Assembly: GCA_030248065.1 (NCBI GenBank)
Contig: JASAMV010008532.1
Span: 27,396 to 91,395, forward strand
DNA: 64,000 bases
Direction of reading: 5' to 3'
From: Rhynchonema sp. JSB1_4
Lineage: Eukaryota; Nematoda; Chromadorea; Monhysterida; Xyalidae
Shown here: piece after piece, positions 31,440 through 42,117 of the stretch
Position numbering within the stretch: position 1 is the stretch's first letter
Layout of the letters: every line of letters starts with the position of its first letter
Made by a program: the position numbers and the translations under genes
The notes under the pieces: generated by a model
What the model saw: the letters and a program-made list of their open reading frames with translations, nothing else
What the model was told of the DNA's origin: nothing
Database searches by the model: none

Positions 31440-32424
31440 GGCTTGGGAATCGCCCCCAAGTCCCCCCTGTCTATTTTTGTGGGAATGAGCAGATTATTTC
31501 ACCACCCCATGTCCGGGACTTGGGTGTCTTAATAGACCAACAAAACTTAAAGTTTGAGTCACATATTGGTAAAATTGTGGCTGACGCCAGCAGAATGGAG
31601 AAGACCATCCGCCGAAACTTTCACAGTCGAAATCTCGACTTCCTCCGAAAACTTTATTTGGCCTATGTCCGCCCTTTACTGGAATTTTCCATGTCCATTT
31701 GGTCCCCTCAAAATGTCACTTTAGCTAAAAACGTTGAAAAAATTCAACGTCGGTTCACTTACTATTTACCTGGCATGCAGACACTGTCTTACCAACAGCG
31801 TTTGCATGCCCTAAATTTAGACCCCCTAATTTATCGCCGGACCGTGAACGATCTTGTGCTCGTGTACAAGGTCATTCACGGTCACATACCTGGGGTAACC
31901 AAGGAATCCTTCTTTCCATCTCGTGACACCGGCCGCCCAACCCGAGGGCACTCCCACAGTTTGTGTCGAGTCCATGGCGCGGGTGCGGACTTGTCCGGAT
32001 ACTGGGCCTATCGTGTCGTGGACCTCTGGAACAGGCTACCAGAGGGCGTCGTCTCTGCTGCCTCAATTGCGGCCTTTAAAACTAAACTAAACTCACGTGG
32101 TCGAGACGTAGTTTCTTGCCACATTATCTCAAAATTTTCAGCCGTCGTTGACTGATCTCCTCAGTCACTGGGTTGCTGCTTTCAGATCGTCATCAATTTT
32201 GTTGACATCTGTTATCATCTCGTGTTCGCCATCGGTTGCTGATTTGTCGCCTGCCGTTGCTGTGTTGTTTGCTGTTTTTGGGTCTCTCCGGTGCGTTTTG
32301 TCGTTTGATCATTCATGATTATAATTTTGTGTGCTATTTACTGATATGTCTCTTTTTTAGGTGTTTGCCGGATCTCCTGAAGGTCTTTGCGTGAGCTTAC
32401 AGATAAAATTTGAATTTGAATTTG
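31440..32424 (+). mobile_element. CR1/Jockey-like non-LTR retrotransposon, 3' fragment
   Basis: The reading frame to 32,155 encodes the C-terminal part of a reverse-transcriptase ORF: LGVLIDQQNLKFESHI, then FLRKLYLAYVRPLLEFSMSI with W-S-P following, KNVEKIQRRFTYYLPGM, SYQQRLHALNLDPLIYRR and WNRLPEGVVSA. These are the conserved post-RT motifs of CR1/Jockey/Rex-type elements. The catalytic palm with YxDD is absent, so the copy is 5'-truncated. A 3' UTR of about 245 bp follows, ending in the simple tail TTTGAATTTGAATTTGAA. It is inserted in an AAAAAG-flanked site of the surrounding inverted-repeat element. The ORF itself looks intact, so the insertion is fairly recent. Confidence 0.85.
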
Positions 32425-32835
32425 AAAAAGTCAGGATACCGGATACCCAAAATCCAAAATTTTCGGATACCGGATACCCAAAATGAAAAATCTCGGATAC
32501 CAGGGGGGGTTGCTCCCCAAAATAAAAAATCTCGGATACCCAGGGGGGTTGTTCAAAAAAGGTCAATTTTTTAGAGGAAAATCGAGCAAAATCGGTGTTG
32601 AAGGTGCAAAAAATGGTCATTTTTGGCGGTTATGCGTGCGCCAGCAAGCGATTTTGAGCATTTTGGAGTTATAAAAATGGGCGATTTTTACGGTTTTCGG
32701 AAAAATTTTAGGGTAGGATACCCCTGGACAAAAAGTCAGGATACCGGATACCCCTGGGTGAAAAAATCAAGATACCGGGATACTAGGGGGGTAACCCAAC
32801 CCCCCTTTCCCCGCCCAACGACACCACTGACACTG

Positions 32836-33506
32836 GCTGCAGGTCGGCCCGGCCCGGCCCGGTCAGCCAATTTTCAAGGGCCGAAAACTGAAAAAGTCCA
32901 AAAAGCTGAAAAAAATTCGAAATTTTTCTGCAGAGAATACTTGTTTTTTTCACTGGTGCAGCTGGGGGGAAGGCAACGGTGTAGCAGGGGGAGATGGGGG
33001 GTCCCCCCAAGGTACAGTAGGTATAGGTAGGGAGGTTGACGCTCCATCCTGGTACAGTAGGTAGGTCACCTCCCGGCGGCTGGTACAGTAAGTTGCTATT
33101 TTTGGCTCAAAATGGTATAAAATCGGTATTTTTCACTCCAAATAGGCGACAAATCGCGCGCTACGCGCGAAATTTGCGTATTAGAGGGCATTTTCATCAA
33201 AATTTCGACCTAAAACATTTTCTTCTTCCCCCCTAGCTCGGCTGGTACAGTAGGTAGGTTGCCGCCCACATTTTTGGTGGTACAGTAGGTTGCCGCCCCG
33301 CCTGGGTAGCTACACCACTGGGGGAAGGGATAGGTAGGTAGATTGACGCGCCATCCTGGCTGATGCAGTACGTAAGTCGCCGCCCCGACTGGTACGGTAG
33401 TAGGTATAATTTTTGGCTCAAAATGGTTTGAAATCGGTATTTTTCACTCCATAGAATAGGCGAAAAATCCCGCGTGACGCTTAAGAGTACATTCTCATCA
33501 AGGGGG
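32836..33506. mobile_element. Remainder of the inverted CAGAGATCGG hAT-like copy, truncated
   Basis: GGCCCGGCCCGGTCAGCCAA, then AAAACTGAAAAAGTCC and CAAAATGGTATAAAATCGG, are the inverse of 26,040-26,830. Nested CTACACCACTG and GGTACAGTAGGTAGG words show additional small insertions. It ends near CTTAAGAGTACATTCTCATC without a terminal repeat. Confidence 0.65.
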
Positions 33507-33611
33507 TCCCGGCGGGGTGGTGGGCCGTCGGCCGGCCCGGCTCGGCCCTTGGCTCCTGCCTTGGAGCATTTTCCCCGTGTTTTTATTCACTTTTTCTCAC
33601 GTTATTGCTAA

Positions 33612-33624
33612 ATCTGTGTTCCAG
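33612..33624 (+). promoter_or_regulatory. Candidate acceptor immediately before the tamalin-like start codon
   Basis: CTGTGTTCCAG is followed at once by ATGGGC. A leader of zero bases after an acceptor points to trans-splicing or to a coding exon further upstream, where I see only transposon sequence. Confidence 0.35.
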
Positions 33625-36600
33625 ATGGGCACGCTGGTGACAGATCCACCGTTGCGAAAGTTTATTGTCGGCGGCGACTACCCTGAAATCGCCGAAAATG
33701 ACGCAGAACAGGCCAAAAGCCGAGGCGTTATCGATGTCGACGATAACGAAGCGCCGCACAGTTGCCATCCATCGTCGTCAAATGGCGCCGTGGATAAAGC
33801 TCGGGATGAAACTGAAGATGCCGAATCGTCTTTCAAGGACACCAAACAGCATTTGTGTCGACAATTGGCAAAAGAAACCATCAACGGCGCCTTGGACAGT
33901 CCAACAACGTCGGCGACCTCGGTCTCATCGACGAATCGAACGTTTCGCTGGCGATCGTCGCACACAGATCGAGGTCGAACAACTGCGTCCAGCAACAACA
34001 AACGCAAACCGTTTAGAGCGGGAAGATTGTCGCATTCGTTGACGGAACTGGACAGAAAACGATGCTGGAGCAAATTCTACATCAATGAAGTTGAGGACGA
34101 TAATGTGAAAGTTGGTGTGAAGTGAAGTAGAGGTCGAAATCGGGCAGGGCTGGCCCGACCGGCCAGAGTTGGCCGACGCTCGATCCGGCCAGGTTTGAAT
34201 TTCTTGAGTCGGATTTTTACCCGATCTTTATCATGATTTTTGCGAGTTTTCTGAACCAATTTTTGGTGGAAAATTCATTGTTTTCAATGAAAAAGCTGTC
34301 AGGTAGAAGACAACTAAATGATCACTCACCTGCCGAATCCATCAGAAATCGTGGTGTTTTGGACAAAAAATCTCTATTTTTTCAGTAACGTAAGTCACGT
34401 CACAGGCTTCAGAAGTCCTCCTCTAAGCCTCCGGCCGGCCGGGCCCGAACCACAGGGCCAAAATCGCGGCCCGGCCCGGTCCGAGCTCGAGCCGGCCCGA
34501 TTGCGACCTCTGGCGTGAAGCGATTTTCTTGCGTTTTAGTTCACCACGATCACGTCATGGTCATGTTATGATCTAAAACAAATTTATCATTGTCTTTCCT
34601 GCAGAAAGTGTTGCAAGCGGTCGAAAGCGATCATCAGATCGCGATGGATCCGCACCACAAACGTAAGCGACGCACGATCGCCGTGCAAAGAAGTGCCAAC
34701 GAAAAGTTCGGATTCACGATTCAGGTCAATTTGATGTTTATGAATTCCATGTACCTCTTATTTAGGGACGTGCTCTAATTTAGAGTTTCCGTAACCTCTT
34801 ATTTAAGGGCGTGCACTAATTTGAGAGTTTCTGTATAAAGGCAAACTACACCAACACGAGCCCGATTTCGAAGGTGCTGTGTATTCAAAACGAATAGAAA
34901 GAGAAAATCATCACGCTCCACTTTGTATTCTTCAACGCGTAACATTTCCCAAGTCAGCAGCCACGTATGAATGTTTCACTATTCTGCCAGCTGCGAAATC
35001 GGGCTCGTGTTGGCGTAATTTGCCTATACCTCTTATTTAAGGGCGTGCTCTAATTAAAGGGTATATCTGAACTCATTTGGAAAAGAAATCAACAGCCCCC
35101 TTATAGTGTCTGCCTACGGTGGAAAAAAGTGTTTTCCTGATTTCCAAAAAAATTTCCAGCAAAATTACCGCAATTTAGTTTTCTCAAAAAAATGTGTTTT
35201 TTGGTCTAAAATGTCGAAAACAGTGGCCGAGGAAAGCTGCGCACGAATTGTGCACATTTTCACCCATAAAAACGCACTCCCAGTCCCAGTGGTATGGTAC
35301 AGTATCTCCCCCTCAAAAAAATCTCCCTCCCCCAAACTGGGTCCCCCCCAGAATTGTCAGATGGAGGGTACAGTATCTCCCCCTTTTTGTCCTCACGGTA
35401 CCAGTGTAGTTCCTGAGGGTGAGGGGGAGGGGACTAGGGTTAGAGGTCGGGGGGGCGCGGGGGGGGGGTACCCGACACCCGACATCTGAAAATACCCGAC
35501 ACCCGGCATTTGAGAAAAAAAGCCGACACCCGACACCCGACAGTTCCAAAAAAACCGACACCCGACATCTAGTTTTTGGAAAAAACCCGACACCCGACAC
35601 CTGTTTTTGGACCGAAAAACAGGCAACTTTTTTATCCTATGCACTATTAGTGCAATTTTTTGGATCAAGCAAGTGACTGAATTCAAGTATTTTCACATAA
35701 AATAAACACCAAAATGACACATTCTGCGTCTTCGGAAACATTTGGTTCTCAGAAAATTTTCTCTCAAAATTCTTTTCTCGGCAAAACTGATGTTTTGAAC
35801 CGTAAGTGTCGGGTGTCGGGTCCCAAAAAACCCGACACCTGGAGGCACCCGACACCCGACACCTACACTTTTTTGGCACCCGACACCCGACATCTCTCTA
35901 ACCCTAGAGGGGACCCCCCTAAGGTACACTAATTTCCCCTCCGGGTACACTAATTTCCCCAATTTTTGCCTAAAATGGCTATTTTTCGGCCTAAAATGGG
36001 CATTTTTAGGCCTAAAATGTGTGATTTTTAGGTCAATGTTCTCAAAAGTCGCCAAAATACCGTTCTTATGAAGAATTTTTTCCAAAAAGGGGCAAAAATA
36101 GGTCAAATTTTTCACCTCAAAAAGTGACTTTTCCCTGATTTTGGGTCTTCCCCCCCTTCCCCCCAGGGAGGTACACTAATTCCCCCTCCGAAAAAGTAGG
36201 GAGGTACACTAATTTGCCCGCCCGACCAGGAACTACACTGCACGGTGCAGTATCTCCCCCTCAGAAGTAGCCACAGCAGTGTGGGTGGATGGGTGATACG
36301 GTAATAGGATGCAATGCATGTCTTTTGCCCAACAACAATCCACGACGGCAGAAAGGAAGATTGAAAAATTATTTTTCAGACTTACATGATTCACAATTCG
36401 TCGACGGATCAGGTTGAACAAGTGACTTATGTGGATTACGTCGAACTACACGGTGCAGCGAGCATAGCCGGATTGCGTGCTGGTTTGTTCAGCCATAATT
36501 TTTATTTGTTTGTCCGCAAGTTTTCTTTTTTACGCAAACAATTTATTGTCAGGTGATATAATCGTATCGATCAACGGTCAGCCGGTGCGCGATCGCAATC

Positions 36601-37611
36601 ACAAAAGTCTGGTGGATTACATTTCACGATGCACCCAGATGCGGATGGTGTTGTTGTTTGAGAATTGTGTGCAGAAAGTGGAGCTGTGCGGCCGTGCGTT
36701 GAGACTGAAGGTTATTGATTCACACATTTTCTGTCGTTTTTTTAAATGCAAATTGTAATTTGCGAATGAGAAAATGGGCTCGAAAATCTATTTTTTCTTC
36801 AGAAACTACTGCGTGAGAAACAGAACGAACTGCGACAGTTGAGCAACGAGGAGGAACGAATAATGAAAGGTCTGTGCACAGAAATTCGGTTTATGTTTTG
36901 CTGATCATTTCGAGTCCACCATCGCGGCACTGGGGTTTGCACTCGGACGCGGCCGTACAATAACTCACACACATTTTTGTTTTGATCGCTTTTCTATGAA
37001 TAACAGCACCATTTCCGACCGGCATGAAGTTGTTCGCCTGCACAACACTGCATCTGTTGACCAGCTTCGACACCCGTCATAACTGGCGCTCAGACCCCAC
37101 CTCCTCCAGAATACAGAAAACAGAAATTCTGCCAAGGCCCGGGGTGTCCGGGAAGATTTCCAGCAAAATTTTTACGACCTTTTATAATGTGGACTATTTG
37201 CAGTTTTTGAAATTACAAAAATTCAAGACCTTGTGTGCAAATCTTTTCAGTTTGATAGCAATCCCAATTCCAGGTCTGCCGCGTAGCAGCATCTCCGGCT
37301 CAATGTCCTCCACTCAGTCATCGATTCGTGCTGATTCGCGGGCATCCACGATTCCGGTCGCAGACTCGGACTCGGCGGTGTCCGTTGACCGTTGCTACAG
37401 CCCGAAAATGTTGATTGATAGATTGAGAAAGAAAACCAACAGCTCGTCTATGGCTGGGACGACGACGACGGAAGCAAACAATGCAAATTGTGCCATAAAT
37501 GGCGATACAAATAGCGATTTGGACACAAGTACAGAAATTGTAAATGTAGGTGGCTCGTCGCCACGTAGTACTGTCGACAGTCCGCGACACAAAACGGTTG
37601 TGCACTTCTAA
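33625..37611 (+). CDS. Tamalin / CYTIP-like PDZ scaffold (GRASP family)
   Basis: Exons 33625-34104, 34605-34724, 36380-36482, 36553-36710, 36803-36869 and 37274-37611 join in phase to about 421 aa (mammalian tamalin is about 395). The family links cytohesin Arf-GEFs to receptors and sorting machinery. The N-terminal 160 residues are polar and unlike known domains. The PDZ domain spans exons 2-4: RKRRTIAVQRSANEKFGFTI (carboxylate loop FGF), VEQVTYVDYVELHGAASIAG, LRAGDIIVSINGQPV and VDYISRCTQMRMVLLFEN. It is followed directly by VELCGRALRLKKLLREKQ and NELRQLSNEEE, the leucine-zipper-like helix that binds cytohesins in this family. The tail is Ser/Thr-rich and ends TVVHF. The ATG at 33,625 directly follows CCAG, so an upstream exon or spliced-leader site is possible. 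Introns 1 and 2 are loaded with transposons. Confidence 0.85.
34127..34514. mobile_element. Decayed hAT-like element (CAGAGGTCGC family) in tamalin intron 1
   Basis: The right end GCCCGATTGCGACCTCTG is intact; the left end is TAGAGGTCGAAATCGGGC. The right flank GCGTGAAG resembles GTGTGAAG a few bases before the left end. Internal TTTCAATGAAAAAGCTGTC and AATGATCACTCACCTGCCG match the 22,100 and 26,200 copies. It lies only 22 bp after the exon 1 donor. Confidence 0.7.
34839..35025 (+). repeat. AGGCAAAC MITE, best-preserved copy
   Basis: AGGCAAACTACACCAACACG at the left is mirrored by CTCGTGTTGGCGTAATTTGCCT at the right. The 187-bp interior contains AAAACGAATAGAAAGAGAAA and TGAATGTTTCACTATTCTG. 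Flanking TATA on each side may be a TA duplication. It sits in tamalin intron 2. Confidence 0.78.
35402..36240. mobile_element. hAT-like MITE (CAGTGTAGTTCCTG) with a nested TAGGGTTAGAG element
   Basis: CAGTGTAGTTCCTGAGGG and CCAGGAACTACACTG are the ends. The flanks are CACGGTAC (35,394-35,401) and CACGGTGC (36,241-36,248), 7 of 8 identical. The backbone repeats GGTACACTAATTTCCCC and TTTTAGGCCTAAAATG, like the 23-24 kb copies. It lies in tamalin intron 2. Confidence 0.85.
35435..35906. mobile_element. MITE with TAGGGTTAGAG ends, nested
   Basis: TAGGGTTAGAGGTCGGGG and CATCTCTCTAACCCTA are the ends, with perfect 8-bp duplications GAGGGGAC at 35,427-35,434 and 35,907-35,914. The interior is CCGACACCCGACA repeats plus AAAATGACACATTCTGCGTC, nearly identical to 16,162-16,566. 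Confidence 0.9.
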
Positions 37612-38409
37612 TCAACGTAGTGGACCTAATTTGATGTCGTATTTTGTACATTCGTGCGATAAGCGATTCCTGTAATGAATATTGCTGTGGTATTAGTTAA
37701 AATTAACTCTTGAGGCGATAATCTGGTTTTTTATGTGATCTGACAATTATTCTGTACTATTTTGTGAGTTCGTAGTTTCGCACGTTCCTTCTGCGATGCA
37801 TTCTATGTTTCAAATGTTTAGCATGATAATTGTGCCGTATTTTGCATGATCTTGAAAACTGTATATGTGCTGTGTTCACATTCTTCGAATTTTTCATCCC
37901 TCGATTTGTATATCGATTTTTTTCATTGTGTCATATTTTTCATTTAGCATAATTTCAATCAAGCTTTGTGTTCAAATTTGCGACTTTGACCTAATCGTGA
38001 TTGCGTGATTATGTATAGGTACCAAATTTCCATTGGAGATTATCAGACATTAGTAGTCCTGATATTTTTTGCAGGCGTTCACACAAATCGTCAAGTTATT
38101 ATTTGAGATTTTATCGGCTCAGCCGTATATACAGTCTTATCCGCAGATAAAAAACAAGGTTTGCACATTTCTCATAATGATTCACAATCAATTGATTGAA
38201 ACAATGGTAAAGTGGAAAGTTGAAAATTGCGCAAAAAAATGTTATGAAACATGAACCACATACTTTCACAAACCCGTGATCAGGTGAAAAAATAGAGTAG
38301 AATGAATTAAAACCAGCGCGAAAGCGAGATCGAAACTAACATATCCATCACTATAAATAATACGATTCTATAGCTACAGTGCACCCGATCCAGCTAGCCA
38401 GCTGATGTT
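37612..38409. other. Convergent 3' region between tamalin and SUPT20H
   Basis: AT-rich sequence without a gene. A 61-codon frame at 38,069-38,254 has no recognisable domain. It probably contains both 3' UTRs. Confidence 0.45.
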
Positions 38410-41400
38410 TCACTTGAACGATTTAAGCGACACGACATGTGGCATTCGACCGGGCGATGTACGAGTGACTTTAATCGGTTGTTTCCGCCCACCTTCCGTG
38501 ATCATCTCCAAATACTGGAGCACGTACATTTTCGCGTCCCATTCCCCACCGAGTCGAAACGGTCCGTTTTCGACCGGCGTCGGGTGTCCGTCCAACACCA
38601 GACGACCCCAGTACGAGTCGTCGTAGCGATGACGACTGATGCAGATCTGGAATGGGGCACGAAAATATAACTCTCAATGACGTGTTAGTCCTCCACACTT
38701 CTGGGGGCGGGCAGTCCCGTGGGCATGTAGTGTTTGATACTTGTGTCCAGAACTGGTTATCTGACCCCATCTATGAGGGTGGCGGCGGCGGGCAAAGACC
38801 CGATTTGTTCGTTCTGACGCTCAAGTTCCGACTGCGGGAGGACTTTATCTGACCAAAGCGAGCCCCCTCCCCGCCCGTTTCCGCACGTATTTGCAAACTA
38901 GCGTCGCATCAGACCATCGTCAGTGGTCTGAAATGCGCTGAGGGTGCTAAATTTTAAAAACTGTCATCCAGAAAGAAAGAGTGTCAGAACACGGGGTTGG
39001 ATGGCATCAGCGGGACGGGATGTCCTGAGCTGATTCCTATGTTGGCACAAAAGCCAAAACGTTGGTGAAACATCACTAGCCCGCACCATCTGTGCTGATC
39101 TGTTGCTACATCGCACCGCGCAAATGTCCGCTGCATTGACGTTTTTCCCGGTCAACCACTGGTGGTTTAACCCGTCAGTTCATTATATGGAAGGTATACT
39201 GTATCACTGTACCTGAGTTGAGTGTTCCCCGTGTTGTTGCTGAGTTGTATCGTGTTCAATCGTGTTCGCAGTTGGCATCACCACCACAATCTCTTCGATC
39301 AGTTGCAATTCGCCGATTTCGTGTCCGGATTCGCGAAGATGCCGCTCCCGCTCGGCACGTTTGTGCTGCACAACAGCGTAACGACGACCCGCTGCAGACA
39401 AATGGGCTGATGTTTCACAAGATGACTGTATGCCGGTTCGGAGCTTTCTCGGGATTCACTTTAGCGCATTACACGCAACACTTTGAAAGCCAGCCACGGC
39501 CGAGAGTGATTGTGTAAAACATTTTGATGCGAATTAGTCAACCAATCCACAAATCCTAATCCAAAACGAATGCTGGCCATGGTTCACCACACCATTCATA
39601 TCACCGTGGCTCTAATGTGCTTTGGAATGAACACTGTGGCGGTCATTTGGGTCTATTTTCGCGCAAGGTCTGTTACCAGCGGTCATCAGTGCGAAACACC
39701 TCTGAACAATATGGCCTCTGTAAACTAGTGACCATCGCGAATCCCCACGTAACTACATACAATCTTAATCTAACCGATTTCCTCCGGCGATTTGGTGATC
39801 GGCATGCCAATTGGCGGGACGTTGGGATGTTTGTGCGATCTGAGTGCCCTCAACGTGTGCTCAACCATTCGGTCCGGGTCCATCAAAGTCGACACACATG
39901 GATGAGGTGGCAGGATGGACATGGCACGGTGCATTGAGCGTACGTTGTCGATGCGATGGCGGTACGAACGGATCGGGTGGTGATGGCGCGACAGACGGCT
40001 GTGAAACATCACATGGGATACTGGTGACAATTTAAATGTGTGTATGTAACGGCTTAACGGCCGTTTTCGCAGTATATAAATGTTCACGCACCATACGCAG
40101 TTTGTTGGTGATTCGCACTGATGATGTGCGCATGCATCGCGCCGTAGTCATGGAAACAAATTGTAAGAAACTGTGGCGCATCGTCTCCCTTACTCTATTC
40201 ATAACATAGCACAAACACACAAAGTTGGATTATACAAGTGAATGCATTACAGAATCATGAAACAGACAGACAGCCCCGTTGTCTGCTATCAATGTTATGC
40301 AGTATAAGCTCATGCGTCATCAGACTACGTGTGTGATCGGGAAACGAAACCTTGTCGTAGTTAACGAATTGAACGTATTCAATACCATAACGCTGCGTAA
40401 GCGGACGTGCAAATATTTCCAAAAAACAATTCCACATAAAAACTGAACAGTTTAGAATTCTAAAAATAAAATTGCAACTCACGAAAACAGCAGATCATAA
40501 GTCTGCAGTGATTCAGCGGTTGTCGCTACTTCATCAGCAGTCGTAGCATTTGCCTGTGTTTCCATGACATTTATCGTTGTCTCATGAGCGCCCGATTCGT
40601 GATCGAAGCCATTCACCAGCGACAGAAAGTGCGTCTCGAGCTCGACGCGCTCTGAGTCCGTGAATTCGTGCAGCTGCATCAAACGTTGCAGATCGGTGTT
40701 GAGTGAAAGCGCGGTGGGACGGAGCACGATTGATGGACTGGTCAGATCGACTGCAGTTGAGTCGCCGGATGACCGCTTGCGGCGGCGGCGGTAGTCGCGG
40801 TCGTCGTTCACGCACACCGCGAGACAGTTCTGGCGATATGGGATGGACTGGTTTTGAGGAAAATGGGCGTTTTTGGACGAATACTAAGTCCTTTTATGTG
40901 AATTACAACATTTCTGGCTGCCTAAGTCTAAGCCTAAGCGGAAGTGTAGGCGTCAACCTAAGCGCAAAACGAAGGTAGTTGAAAATACGCCCGACGATGT
41001 TTGTGGGCCCTGGCGGGCACAGTCACTGCACCAGGGGCAGTTTCAAGTTTGAAGGCAAGCACTATTACAACGACTACGATAGCGCTTGGACCACGACGCG
41101 TCGAGGTGAAGGAATTTGCACAACTACTAGCTGCTGCCGGGCCTGCACCTATGCCCCGGGACTGAACCGTCGCGCACAATAACCAGCCAACCTTGTAGAA
41201 CAACGGCCGGGTGCATTGTTCGAGAAGGTCGACAATAAAGAACGGCACCTGCCCGCTGACGATGCAATCCAACAGTTCACTTTGCACGTAGGCGAACGGT
41301 TCGGTCTCAACGCTTTGGCCATCTTTGCCGGGCACACTCAGCGAATAGCCCTCGTCGTAGAGATTCAATTGCAGCGCGCTGATCATGCCGCCTGACGCGG

Positions 41401-41467
41401 CCAGAAGCACGTCCTGATCGCTTGGATCTGCGCTGCCACCGATTGTGCTCGTATGAAACATCATCAA
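38410..41467 (-). CDS. SUPT20H: SPT20 homolog, SAGA transcription coactivator subunit (partial)
   Basis: Minus-strand exons that join in phase: 41432-41192 (or from an ATG at 41,467), 40829-40483, 39998-39775, 39391-39213, and the last, 38646-38410. SPT20 is a structural subunit of the SAGA histone acetyltransferase complex. Matching segments are LQLNLYDEGYSLSVPGKDGQ, ELLDCIVSGQVPFFIVDLLE, then FYK|NCLAVCVNDDRDYRRR (the Spt20 F-[Y/H]-x-x-C-x-I-x-E-x-R-D-Y-R signature across a splice), IVLRPTALSLNTDLQRL, a basic RLSRHHHPIRSYRHRI stretch, an HKRAERERHLRESG helix, and the C-terminal ENGPFRLGGEWDAKMYVLQY, equivalent to the human NWFIIG...VNQYQEL region. About 70 N-terminal residues are missing, and there may be another exon between 38,646 and 39,213 (a candidate at about 38,780-38,849 does not join in phase). 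Confidence 0.82.
40918..40975. repeat. Short degenerate (AAGCCT) hexamer run
   Basis: CTAAGTCTAAGCCTAAGCGG and then CAACCTAAGCGCAAAAC form a decayed version of the 27,062-27,177 array, here in a SUPT20H intron. Confidence 0.45.
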
Positions 41468-42117
41468 AGAATAGGCATTTCTCGATCCGAGAAACTGGTG
41501 AATCTCGTCATGTCGCTGGATTTATTACGGTATGTAGCGGCGTCACATCTTGATGATTACATTGTTTCGGTGCGAAACGAAAGGGAACGCGCAAAAGCAC
41601 GCCAAAACGAAACATTTGTCTCCATTATGACATCATTCAGTGCGCGAGGTTTCCTATATCAACAGGAACAGACAGACAACGACAAGGCACGGGCGGCAAT
41701 TCCCAAGCCATTCTGTCGGAGTTCAGTGCACACATGGGCAGTCACCGTGTGCTGGTGCACTTTGTTACCTACATACCTGGGATGCGTATACTCATGTAAA
41801 TTCACATTCATGCAACCCGGGCGCGGGCAGCTGAGGGAAAGCAAATGAACAGTAAAGGTTGCCTTGCGCCAAGGTCAATGCCTGCCAGCCAGCCACGCAT
41901 TATTTCGTGTATAGTACTAGGATGTATTATGTGCACGTGGTTGTGACACACTGGATTATATTTCCAACATTCCAGGTATGCACACCACTCACGCCACGCC
42001 AGCACTATTGTGCAATTTTGATTTTCTCTTTGAGCAACTTTTTCGTTTTATATCAGTCCCTGAAGCTTTTTTTTTCAGCAAAATACCTTCGTTGGTGTGC
42101 CAGCCCAGTCAGTGGTC
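41468..42117. other. Head-to-head intergenic region (SUPT20H and the 581-aa gene)
   Basis: About 650 bp separate the first recognised SUPT20H exon from the ATG of the plus-strand gene. I could not find the missing SUPT20H N-terminus here on the minus strand. The stretch may act as a bidirectional promoter. The plus-strand open frame 41,453-41,848 has no recognised domain. Confidence 0.4.

Larger units (their letters stand above)
30177..32835. mobile_element. 2.66 kb inverted-repeat element inserted in a hAT-like element
   Basis: An 8-bp duplication GCTGCAGG (30,169-30,176 and 32,836-32,843) brackets it; GGCTGCAG shifted by one base is equally possible. The ends CATAGTGGTGGC and (reversed) CAGTGTCAGTGGTGTCG are loosely related to the CACTGGTGTGGC family. 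The two arms, about 30,260-31,085 and 31,411-32,800, are long inverted repeats of TATCCGGTATCCTGACTTTT, CTAAAATTTTTCCGAAAACC and GAGATTTTTTATTTT. The arms are interrupted by a mariner-like MITE on the left and a retrotransposon fragment on the right. Confidence 0.7.

Noticed and set aside
33517..33624. Upstream extension of the tamalin frame to an ATG at 33,517
   Set aside because: The added stretch is GC-rich transposon-like sequence and is separated from the coding part by a good acceptor at 33,624.
38780..38849. Possible extra SUPT20H exon (SELERQNEQIGSL on the minus strand)
   Set aside because: It reads well, but its phase does not fit either neighbouring exon, so I left it out of the model.
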